Assembly (NCBI GenBank): GCA_036678685.1
Contig: JAZIHH010000020.1
Coordinates: 806,001 to 870,000, forward strand
Length of the DNA stretch: 64,000 nucleotides
From: JAZIHH01 sp036678685
GTDB taxonomy: Bacteria > Bacillota > UBA4882 > UBA10575
Reading direction: 5' to 3'
Shown here: one piece after another, positions 37,089 through 45,402 of the stretch
Numbering within the stretch: the first letter of the stretch is position 1
How the letters are laid out: each line of letters begins with the position of its first letter
Translations under genes and position numbers: made by a program
The notes under the pieces: generated by a model
Told to the model about the DNA's origin: nothing
The model's input: only the letters and a program-made list of their open reading frames with translations
Database searches by the model: none

Positions 37089-38330
37089 ATGGCCTCTAAT
37101 TTTGCGTGGGTTGACTTTTCCGAAGAGGACCGGCAAAAAATGCTGGATGTGGTCCGTTTATTCAAAGAACAGGACACCCGGGACGAGATCGGCATCGGTA
37201 CCATCAGAGATGCTTATGCCGACTTTTTCTTCCCCGGGACAAGCACCATCCAAACCCGGGCCCGGTATATGCTCTTTATCCCCTGGATGTATCAGGAGTT
37301 GGAGCAAAAGCGGATTCCGTCTGCGGAGATTACCACCCGCGCCAGGAGAGAAGAGATTAGGTTAATCTATAGGTTATTAGAATCGGAGAATGTGCAAGGG
37401 GTGATCGGGCAAGACGCAAAACGTCACCTCCAGCGGCTTCCCAGTAATATCTATTGGTCGGGACTAGGCGCCTGGGGGATCCGGCTTTTTTCCGGTTCCC
37501 AGGACGAATATCACCGGTATCTTGACCGGTACTACAAATACAGGCAACTCCTGGAATACCAGTACCGGGAGAAGGCGGAACCGGAAATGACCAAAGAGAA
37601 CTGGGATCCCGGCCTGCCCAAGCCGCCAAAGGATTTTTCCAAGCGGGCGGATTTAAAACTGAGAAGAGACGAAGCCGAGTATTTGCTTGACCGGATTCAA
37701 AACCGGCACCGGCAAAGCCTGCTAGCCTATTTACTCACCTACGGAGAAATAGCAGAGATTAAAGAGGCCAGTTATTTTTGGGATCTCCCTGTAGTACAAA
37801 CCGGATCAATTCCCGGGGTGCTGAAAACCGAGATCGCCCACGCCCGGAATTTCTCCGAGACAATTTATGGCGCGGCACTCTTGTATAACCTCTTATTGGC
37901 CCGGGCGAAAGGGAGTCAAGAATATATCGCTCATTATGAAGAACGGCTGGAAGAATGGTCGGCCTGGATTCAAGACCGGTGGCGTGAATTACAAGAATGG
38001 TACGTCAAGATTGGGGAGTTTTGGAATACCCGCGGCCTTTTTGCCGCAAATATACCCGACCATACGAAGAAGTTTGTTGAAGCCTGGTACGGGATTATTT
38101 TCAATGACGGGGTTAATTCTTTGGCCGGCAACAAACGGGCTGAACTTCTGATTAGAGAGCGGGAATTCCGGCTAAAACGTTCCCGCGCCTGGCTGGAAAA
38201 CCGGCGCGCTTTGGAGATGTGGAGAGGAGCGGCCGGTGCTGCCCAGGTTGATTACCGTTGGCGGGTTGTCAGCACGATCATCACCGACATCCTGTCCGGC
38301 CTGGAAAAAGAGGAGGCGGAAGATGCTTAA
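37089..38330 (+). CDS. DUF6361-like protein, first gene of a helicase/PLD module
   Basis: The 413-aa protein begins MASNFAWVDFSEEDRQKMLD, then FFPGTSTIQTRARYMLFIPWMY, blocks I associate with the DUF6361 family, whose biochemical role is unknown. The start is ATG 37089 with GGGGAGGG upstream; the longer frame from 37026 has no site. The body is helical with many Arg/Trp (aromatic-rich, perhaps nucleic-acid binding). It overlaps the PLD gene by 8 bp, and that gene overlaps the helicase by 8 bp, so the three are made together. The PLD nuclease and helicase partners argue for anti-phage or anti-plasmid action. Confidence 0.65.
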   Translation: MASNFAWVDFSEEDRQKMLDVVRLFKEQDTRDEIGIGTIRDAYADFFFPGTSTIQTRARYMLFIPWMYQELEQKRIPSAEITTRARREEIRLIYRLLESENVQGVIGQDAKRHLQRLPSNIYWSGLGAWGIRLFSGSQDEYHRYLDRYYKYRQLLEYQYREKAEPEMTKENWDPGLPKPPKDFSKRADLKLRRDEAEYLLDRIQNRHRQSLLAYLLTYGEIAEIKEASYFWDLPVVQTGSIPGVLKTEIAHARNFSETIYGAALLYNLLLARAKGSQEYIAHYEERLEEWSAWIQDRWRELQEWYVKIGEFWNTRGLFAANIPDHTKKFVEAWYGIIFNDGVNSLAGNKRAELLIREREFRLKRSRAWLENRRALEMWRGAAGAAQVDYRWRVVSTIITDILSGLEKEEAEDA

Positions 38331-40203
38331 CCCTAATCGCCGGATTGTCTATACCAGCGAACTTACACCTCCCCCCGGTTATGAATTTGACCGTGCGGTG
38401 GCCACCACTTTCTCCTTGGATCTGTTAACACTGTTAATCGTCCCTTTATCATTGGCCCTCTTTAATGTGAAGAATAAGGAGGAAGTATTGAAGGACAGTA
38501 TTGCCGTAGTTGAAGCCCTGCAAAGGACAGCCCGGCGGCTGAGCATCTTTTGCCAGCAGGGGCGGATCCTGATTCCTAAAAACGCCTCTCTCCTATACAG
38601 TTATCTGGAAGAGATCGTGGTGGAAGTAAATCCCCTGCGGGAAAACGGGGTTTTCCACCCCAAGACCTGGTTGTTGCGTTTTACTAATAATGAGGATGTC
38701 CTCTACCGGTTTATTTGTTTATCCCGGAACATGACTTTTGATCAATCATGGGATACGGTTTTAAGCCTCGAAGGCCGTCTGGACAATGAGCGGAAGAATG
38801 CTTTCTCCCGGAATAGGCCGCTGGCGGATTTTATCAGCAGACTTCCTCAGTATGGCGTAAATCCGGTGCCGGACCGGATTAAGGAAGATCTATCCCTTTT
38901 AGCCGACGAAGTTTTGCGGGTTCGTTTTGAGACGCCGGCCGGTTTCGATGAGCAGCTGGCTTTTTACCCGTTAGGCGTTTCCGGAACTCCGAACCTGGAC
39001 TTCGGCGATTATTCCCGGTTAATGGTTGTTACTCCCTTTTTGTCGGAGGAACTGTTACTGCCGTTGCTGGAGAAAGGCCAAAACAATGTCCTGATCTCCC
39101 GCAGCGAGACCTTGGATGCCATTTCCAACGAGACTTTGCGCCGGATAAAAGCCAACACAGAGATTTATATCTTTGACGAATCAGGGGAACGTCCCGAAGA
39201 GGCTGGGCTTGAAGAAATCGAGGAAGACAGTGACCTGATCGAAGAGGACCGCACCGGCTTGCACACCAAACTGTATCTCCTCGAAAAAGGCTTGAACGCC
39301 AGGTTGTTGACGGGTTCAGCGAATGCCACCGAAGCCGGGTTGCGCGGGAGCAACATTGAGTTTTTAGTCGAGTTGAACGAGAAGAAGAGCGCTGTAGGCA
39401 TTGACCGGATCTTGGGGGATGAAAACGACCAAAACTCCCTCTGGAATTTACTCCGGCGCTACCAAAGGCCGGAAGAAGGGGAATTGCCGGACCAGACTGC
39501 CCGCAAGAAGCTGGAGAAGGCTTTGGAGGAAGCGCGCACTGCCATTCTCAAAGCCACCCTCACGCTAACGGTTGCTCCCGGCAGCGACGGTACTTATAAC
39601 ATGCAACTACAAGCCAAAGATGATCTCCAGTTCGGACCAGAGATCGTACACGCCCGTTGCTATCCGCTCACCCTCAATCCAATGGATGCCCGGGAAGTCA
39701 CAGGTCTTGGCCCCGAAAGCCCCATTGTCTTTCTCAACATGTCGGAGATCAGCCTCACCGGATTTCTCGCTTTTGAACTTGAAGGTAAATACATGACCGA
39801 AACCGGAAAACTCACCTTTGTGCTGAACTTGCCGGTCAAAGGGATGCCGCCGGAACGGGAGAAAAGGATTCTCCAGAGTATTATCTCCGACCAGAACCGC
39901 TTCCTCCGGTATCTCCTTTTCTTGCTGGCAGAGAAAGATGAAGCCTTCCTTTTCGATACCGAATTCAACCAGAGAACCGGTTTATCCGGGGAGGAAACAG
40001 CGGCCGGGATCGAACTGCCGATCCTGGAAGAGCTGGTCCGGGCGTACAGCCATAACCCCAAAACGATTGAACGGATCAACCGGCTGGTTACCGAGATTTG
40101 CGATGCGGACGAGGAAGAAGGGGTTCTTCCGGAGGGTTTCAGGCAACTCTGGGCGGCCTTCGCAGCAGCAGTCGGCGAGGAAGAGGTGAAAAAAGGTGAT
40201 TGA
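38323..40203 (+). CDS. Phospholipase D-like nuclease
   Basis: The 626-aa protein has two half sites of the PLD (HKD) superfamily: HPKTWLLRF (about residue 110) and LHTKLYLLEKGLNARLLTGS (His-x-Lys about 313, then GSANATEAGL), the second being canonical. PLD-like nucleases cut DNA without metal in defence systems. Start ATG 38323 uses AGGAGGCGG inside the previous gene. It is longer than DISARM DrmC (about 250 aa) and has an extra C-terminal domain, so I do not call it DrmC. Its partner is the downstream helicase. Confidence 0.8.
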   Translation: MLNPNRRIVYTSELTPPPGYEFDRAVATTFSLDLLTLLIVPLSLALFNVKNKEEVLKDSIAVVEALQRTARRLSIFCQQGRILIPKNASLLYSYLEEIVVEVNPLRENGVFHPKTWLLRFTNNEDVLYRFICLSRNMTFDQSWDTVLSLEGRLDNERKNAFSRNRPLADFISRLPQYGVNPVPDRIKEDLSLLADEVLRVRFETPAGFDEQLAFYPLGVSGTPNLDFGDYSRLMVVTPFLSEELLLPLLEKGQNNVLISRSETLDAISNETLRRIKANTEIYIFDESGERPEEAGLEEIEEDSDLIEEDRTGLHTKLYLLEKGLNARLLTGSANATEAGLRGSNIEFLVELNEKKSAVGIDRILGDENDQNSLWNLLRRYQRPEEGELPDQTARKKLEKALEEARTAILKATLTLTVAPGSDGTYNMQLQAKDDLQFGPEIVHARCYPLTLNPMDAREVTGLGPESPIVFLNMSEISLTGFLAFELEGKYMTETGKLTFVLNLPVKGMPPEREKRILQSIISDQNRFLRYLLFLLAEKDEAFLFDTEFNQRTGLSGEETAAGIELPILEELVRAYSHNPKTIERINRLVTEICDADEEEGVLPEGFRQLWAAFAAAVGEEEVKKGD

Positions 40204-43200
40204 AAAGCCGGATGAAGCAGCAATTCTGGGCGGGCTCAAAGATTTCCAGCGGCGAACGGTGGATTATGTATTTCAACAGCTTTATCTGGAAAACACCACC
40301 GACCGCTTTTTGATCGCCGATGAAGTTGGTTTGGGAAAGACATTGGTGGCGAAGGGGGTTTTGGCCAAAACCATTAATTATCTGTGGGACAAGGCCAAAC
40401 GTATTAATGTTCTTTATATTTGTTCCAATGCCGATATCGCCCACCAGAATATCGATAAGCTAAACATCACCGGGGATCCGGAACTTGAGCACACCTCCCG
40501 CATTACCCTTTTACCCCTTCAGATTAAGGGGCTGAAGAATGAGAAGTTGAACTTCATCTCCTTTACCCCAGGGACCTCTTTCAACCTGCGCTCACAAAAC
40601 GGGATCGCGCTGGAACGGGTCCTCATTTACCATATGCTGAAAGAAGGTTGGGGTTTTGGCGAGCGCAGCGGGGCAAAAAACCTTTTTCAATGCGGGAAAA
40701 CCAAAGATAACTGGCGTAATGACCTGCGACGTTTTGAACCGGGCCGGATCGACCAAGATATTAAACACTCTTTCCTGCAAGCCCTGGAAGAGAAGCCGGA
40801 GATCCGCCGGCGCTTTGACGATCTGGTTGAACGGTTTGGGCATTATCGCAAGGCTTTTGCCCTGGAGGACCGGCGTGAACGGGACCGCCTGATTGGGGAT
40901 TTACGAGGCATTCTGGCTGAAGAATGTATTAAAAAACTCAAACCGGACCTGGTCATCCTCGACGAATTTCAGCGCTTCAAAACCTTGCTTGATGGGGAAG
41001 ATGAAATGGCGACCCTTGCCCGGCGGCTCTTTAATTACCCCGGGGTGAAAATCCTTCTCTTGTCGGCCACTCCTTATAAGATGTATACCATGTATCATGA
41101 GAGCGATGAAGACGGCCATTACCAGGATTTTATCCGTACCGTAGGGTTTCTCTTCAATGCAAAGGAAAAAGTGACAGTCTTCGAGGAGAAGTTGAAGAAA
41201 TACCGCCGGGAGTTATATAACCTTACCCCCGGAAATACGGAACGTCTCAATCAGACCAAACTGGAAATTGAAGCATCCCTCAAAAAAGTCATGGTGCGGA
41301 CAGAACGGCTGGCGGTTACGGAAAACCGGGACGGGATGGTGGTTGAGTCCAGAAATGATTTGGGCTGGTTGACACCGCAGGAGCTAAAATCCTTTGCCGT
41401 CCTTGACCAAGTAGCCACGCTCTTGGAGGTAGGGGATACGGTGGAGTACTGGAAGTCCGCCCCTTATCTTCTTAATATCATGGACAAGACTGGTTACCAG
41501 CTGAAGGAAAAATTAATCCAAACCGTCGATGGTGGCGAAATCCGCGATAAACTCCGTGATATACTGGCCGCCGGCGCCGATTGCTTACTCTCTGCCGGGC
41601 AGATCGAGGCCTACCAAAGAATTGATCCGGCCAATGCCAAGCTCCGGACTTTACTGGAAAATACGGTTGATAACGGCGCCTGGCAACTGCTGTGGATTGC
41701 TCCGTCTATCCCATATTATCAGGTACCGGAGGGGCCATACAGTTCTCCCGCTTTACAAAGATTTACGAAGGCTTTGGTTTTTTCCGCCTGGCGGGTGGTA
41801 CCGAAAGTCATTGCCATGCTCTGCAGTTACGAAGCGGAGCGGTTGGCGGTAAAAGCCGGTTCTAAGTATGGAGATTACAGCAGCAGAAGGCACGTTACTC
41901 TATTGCGTTTCGGGAGCGTGGACGGCAGGCCGGTCGGGATGTCCAACTTCAACTTGATTTACCCTTGCTGGACATTGGCCACCACCATTGATCCGTTGAG
42001 GATAATGAAGGAACACAGAACGGCCGGCAACTCTCCGGATCTTGATACCGTTACCGGTTTGGTCAAAGCCGAAGTCGGAAAACTGATGGAACCGATCCTT
42101 AATAAATTTGCCGGCCCCGGCGGGGCTTTTGCCGATGAACGCTGGTATTGGGCGGCATTGGCCCTCTTGGACAGGCACTATCACAGGAAGGAAGTTGAAG
42201 AGTGGCTGCAAGGTAAGGATGATGAATTTGGCTGGGGTTCCTTCCTCGAAACGGATCTGCACCAAGAGGATGACCATTACTATAATAACAGCATTACAGA
42301 ATTTCGCGAGTACTTTACCAACCCGGAAGTACTGGGCCGTCCTCCTGCCGACCTGCTTGATGTCTTGACCAAAGTTGCCCTGGCTTCGCCGGCGGTCACC
42401 GCTCTCCGGTTATTCCTGCGGTTTTCATCCCCGAAGGAATTTAAAAACGGCCCGAAGCTTCTCTCGTTTGCCGCAGCCAAGGTCGGGATGGGTTTTCGCA
42501 GCCTTTTTAATTCACCGGATGCCATTGCTTTAGTTCGCAGCCTGCGCTTAACCGATGATACCAGGTACTGGGAGAGTGTTCTCGATTATTGCCTTTCCGG
42601 CAATCTCCAAGCGGTTCTTGACGAATACCTCCATGTTTTACAGGATACCCAGGGGCTGGCTTACAAACCGGCGGATTACCGGATTATTGAAATGGCCGAG
42701 AAGATTGTGGAGGCAGCAACACTTAGAACCGCCAGTCTGGAATTTGATGAGATCGATGTGGAAAAGGAAGAAATGCTGGACCCGAAAGACCCGAAACGGA
42801 TCCGCTGTCATTATGCCCTGCGTTTTGGGGACGGCAAAGACGATGAAGAAGGGCAGGGGAACCGCGCCGAGCAGGTAAGGGCGGCTTTCAATTCGCCTTT
42901 CCGCCCCTTCATCCTCGCCACCACTTCTGTCGGGCAGGAAGGGTTGGATTTTCATCTCTACTGCCACGAAATCTACCACTGGAACCTCCCTTCCAACCCG
43001 GTGAACCTCGAACAACGAGAAGGGCGTATTCATCGCTATAAGGGCCATGCCATCCGGCGTAATGTCGCCTTGGCTTTCGGGCCTTTCCTGGCAGAAGCCG
43101 GGGAAAGCAAAGACCCCTGGGAAAACCTTTTCAACTTGGCGGAAGCGTCACGCCTGTCCGGACAGAACGATCTGATTCCGTATTGGATTTATGAAATAGC

Positions 43201-43417
43201 GGACGGCTATATAATTGTCCGTCACGTTCCCGCCCTCCCGTTAAGCCGGGAATTGGGTAAACTGGAGAACCTCAAAAGAAGCCTGGCTGCTTACCGTATG
43301 GTCATTGGCCAACCAAGGCAGGAAGATCTGCTGAAGTATCTTGAAGCCAGATTAGCGACGGATCTGCACCTGCAGGAACTGGAGCGGTTGAGGATTAATC
43401 TGGAGCCCGGGAGCTAA
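40196..43417 (+). CDS. SNF2/DEAD-like superfamily 2 helicase
   Basis: The 1073-aa protein has SF2 motifs: Walker A ADEVGLGKTLVAKG (about residue 43), motif II VILDEFQRF (about 255), motif III LLLSATPYK (about 290), and C-terminal TTSVGQEGLDFHLYCH and EQREGRIHRYKG (about 920-945). A 500-residue insert between the two RecA domains is unusual. The start is GTG 40196, overlapping the PLD stop. It probably translocates DNA for the PLD nuclease. The gene ends the first module; 80 bp later comes a gene remnant. Confidence 0.85.
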   Translation: MIEKPDEAAILGGLKDFQRRTVDYVFQQLYLENTTDRFLIADEVGLGKTLVAKGVLAKTINYLWDKAKRINVLYICSNADIAHQNIDKLNITGDPELEHTSRITLLPLQIKGLKNEKLNFISFTPGTSFNLRSQNGIALERVLIYHMLKEGWGFGERSGAKNLFQCGKTKDNWRNDLRRFEPGRIDQDIKHSFLQALEEKPEIRRRFDDLVERFGHYRKAFALEDRRERDRLIGDLRGILAEECIKKLKPDLVILDEFQRFKTLLDGEDEMATLARRLFNYPGVKILLLSATPYKMYTMYHESDEDGHYQDFIRTVGFLFNAKEKVTVFEEKLKKYRRELYNLTPGNTERLNQTKLEIEASLKKVMVRTERLAVTENRDGMVVESRNDLGWLTPQELKSFAVLDQVATLLEVGDTVEYWKSAPYLLNIMDKTGYQLKEKLIQTVDGGEIRDKLRDILAAGADCLLSAGQIEAYQRIDPANAKLRTLLENTVDNGAWQLLWIAPSIPYYQVPEGPYSSPALQRFTKALVFSAWRVVPKVIAMLCSYEAERLAVKAGSKYGDYSSRRHVTLLRFGSVDGRPVGMSNFNLIYPCWTLATTIDPLRIMKEHRTAGNSPDLDTVTGLVKAEVGKLMEPILNKFAGPGGAFADERWYWAALALLDRHYHRKEVEEWLQGKDDEFGWGSFLETDLHQEDDHYYNNSITEFREYFTNPEVLGRPPADLLDVLTKVALASPAVTALRLFLRFSSPKEFKNGPKLLSFAAAKVGMGFRSLFNSPDAIALVRSLRLTDDTRYWESVLDYCLSGNLQAVLDEYLHVLQDTQGLAYKPADYRIIEMAEKIVEAATLRTASLEFDEIDVEKEEMLDPKDPKRIRCHYALRFGDGKDDEEGQGNRAEQVRAAFNSPFRPFILATTSVGQEGLDFHLYCHEIYHWNLPSNPVNLEQREGRIHRYKGHAIRRNVALAFGPFLAEAGESKDPWENLFNLAEASRLSGQNDLIPYWIYEIADGYIIVRHVPALPLSRELGKLENLKRSLAAYRMVIGQPRQEDLLKYLEARLATDLHLQELERLRINLEPGS

Positions 43418-43496
43418 CTCGATGGATAATCCCCACATAGAAGTATGATTAACCACTGCCTTATAAAATAAGGATTATAGGGGGAGATGTTCAAAG

Positions 43497-43604
43497 ATGA
43501 GTTATATGAACATCTTTAGGTTTTATGAGAATAAACCCGAGACCCACGAGGACCAATTAACCAGGGCATTTTTATTGGGAGGCAGGAATAGTATTATAGA
43601 GTGA
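43497..43604 (+). pseudogene. Start fragment of a lost defence-island gene
   Basis: The frame MSYMNIFRFYENKPETHEDQ, then LTRAFLLGGRN, stops after 35 codons. N-termini of this style (fxyEN...hEdqLTRAF) head large uncharacterised proteins in restriction/defence loci, as I recall them; the body is missing. GGGGGAGATG lies 12 bp upstream. It is a deletion remnant between two modules. Confidence 0.4.
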
Positions 43605-43629
43605 TTTTTTTGCATTTAAGGAAAATGTG

Positions 43630-43812
43630 ATGGATACAAAAAGAAAGACGATAAATGTTTGTCCAGGGATTTATATGGTATTTAAATGGGATAAGGAGCA
43701 AGCGATAGAATTAGATGATCAAAACCAGTTTATTGGTGATGCAAAGGATAGAATACAAGAGGCCCTCCAGGCGCTGGGAATAAATACAGCAGATAATGTT
43801 TCTCCTGCGTAA
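43630..43812 (+). CDS. Small hypothetical protein, 60 aa
   Basis: Reads MDTKRKTINVCPGIYMVFKW, then acidic helices ending TADNVSPA. A GTG at 43627 is an alternative start; TTTAAGGAAAA precedes. No family recognised. It lies between a gene fragment and the SIR2 gene, so may be debris, but the ribosome site and clean frame allow a real product. Confidence 0.4.
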   Translation: MDTKRKTINVCPGIYMVFKWDKEQAIELDDQNQFIGDAKDRIQEALQALGINTADNVSPA

Positions 43813-43974
43813 TATGGCCGGAAACTTAATAATAGCCCACTCTCTCTGTCCAAAATGGCTACAGAAAGGGTTTTTTAGTTAATAGAAGAATATTATGTAA
43901 TAACATAAGAAATTTGTTACACCCAAATCTTTATTATAGAAATATACTCTGGTAATTTTTTGAAAGGAGGCCAA

Positions 43975-45402
43975 ATGATGACTCCTATGGCAGTTCATAA
44001 TCAAGAAGAGCTATCTAATCAAATTTTAAAATGTCGCGATGATAAAGAGCGAATCATTTTTCAAAAACAATCGGATGGGACCTTTATACTCACTGAGGGT
44101 TCATGTTCATGGCTTAAAAAGGATGAGCAAGCTGATGTGACTAAATTACGAAAACGTATTGAACCCTGGCTTACAGCTCTTTTTCAGTCTGAGCACTTTT
44201 CGTTGCTTATCGGTTCTGGATTGACTCATGCCGTACATCATTTAGCGACAAATAATAACTTACCTGGAATGAGTACTGCTAAATTTTCAGTTTTTGAAGA
44301 GCAAATTAATAATGCAGCATGTGCATCTTGTAAAAAATTAGGTCGCGGAGAAGAGGCTAATCTAGAAGACCAAATTCGTGTGGCAAACGAGTTGTTAACC
44401 GGTTTAAAGCATTATTCTAGTGGAGAATTAAGTGGCGATATCAAAGAACTGGAAGATAAAATTGAAATATTAGAAAATGACATTGAGACTAATCTACGTA
44501 ATTTTGCCCAATTTATATTAAACGGAGAAAACGAATTGGCTGTAGCACAGGCAGATAAAAGACAAGAGGCATTTAAATATCTGGTGAATTTTTTAATGAG
44601 CTTTGCCAGCAGGTCAGGAACGCGTGATCGCTTGAATATTTTTACCACAAATTATGACCGGATTATTGAGGCAGGCGCAGAATTAGCTGGGTTGCATTTA
44701 TTGGACCGTTTTGTTGGAAATTTGTTCCCAATATTCCGCTCTTCAAGGCTTAATATTGATATGCACTATAATCCACCGGGAATTCGAGGAGAGCCTCGGT
44801 ATTTAGAAGGGGTTGCGTATTTTACGAAGTTACACGGTTCTGTAGATTGGATAAATGCCGGACGTGATATTCGCCGGATTGGTCTTCCGTTTGGAGCAGC
44901 AGATATTAATACTTATTTAAACTTACCGGGAATGTCAGAAGTAAATGCGCTAAAAATAATGATATATCCCAATTCAGCTAAAGATCGGGAAACGGCTTTA
45001 TATCCTTATGTTGAATTATTTAGAGATTTTGCCGCGGCCATTTGCCGCCCAAATCATACTCTAGTAATTTTTGGCTATAGCTTCGGTGATGAACATATAA
45101 ACAGGGTTATTGATGATATGCTTACCATACCCTCTACCCATTTGGTTATCATTTCATTTGATGATAAATCAGGGAGAATCATGAAAAACTACGAACGAAT
45201 CGGCCGGCCATCGCAATGTACTTTAATGATCGGAAACCACTTAGGCAATTTAAAAGCCCTCGTTGATTACTATCTACCCAAGCCGGCAATCGATCGGACG
45301 ACTTACCGCATGGCAGAATTGATAAAAAAGCGTCTTGAGGCAGACGATTCACAAACCGAAAGCAACTCAAATACAAATAATGGAACGGAGGAGAACAAAT
45401 GA
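43975..45402 (+). CDS. SIR2-domain NADase of a SIR2-HerA system
   Basis: The 475-aa protein contains the SIR2 NAD-binding fold: HFSLLIGSGLT (about residue 77), IFTTNYDRIIEAG (about 217), KLHGSVDWI (about 280) and VIFGYSFGDEHINR (about 360), with the Asn and His expected for NAD cleavage. In known SIR2-HerA defence, the complex depletes NAD on infection. ATG 43975 (or 43978) follows AAAGGAGGCCA. It overlaps herA by 4 bp (ATGA). An insert with Cys residues (ACASCKKLGRG) lies after the first motif. Confidence 0.88.
   Translation: MMTPMAVHNQEELSNQILKCRDDKERIIFQKQSDGTFILTEGSCSWLKKDEQADVTKLRKRIEPWLTALFQSEHFSLLIGSGLTHAVHHLATNNNLPGMSTAKFSVFEEQINNAACASCKKLGRGEEANLEDQIRVANELLTGLKHYSSGELSGDIKELEDKIEILENDIETNLRNFAQFILNGENELAVAQADKRQEAFKYLVNFLMSFASRSGTRDRLNIFTTNYDRIIEAGAELAGLHLLDRFVGNLFPIFRSSRLNIDMHYNPPGIRGEPRYLEGVAYFTKLHGSVDWINAGRDIRRIGLPFGAADINTYLNLPGMSEVNALKIMIYPNSAKDRETALYPYVELFRDFAAAICRPNHTLVIFGYSFGDEHINRVIDDMLTIPSTHLVIISFDDKSGRIMKNYERIGRPSQCTLMIGNHLGNLKALVDYYLPKPAIDRTTYRMAELIKKRLEADDSQTESNSNTNNGTEENK

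Noticed and set aside
38323..40203. Calling the PLD protein DrmC of DISARM
   Set aside because: It is more than twice DrmC's usual length, overlaps a different helicase gene, and is separated from the DISARM-like operon by the SIR2-HerA pair.
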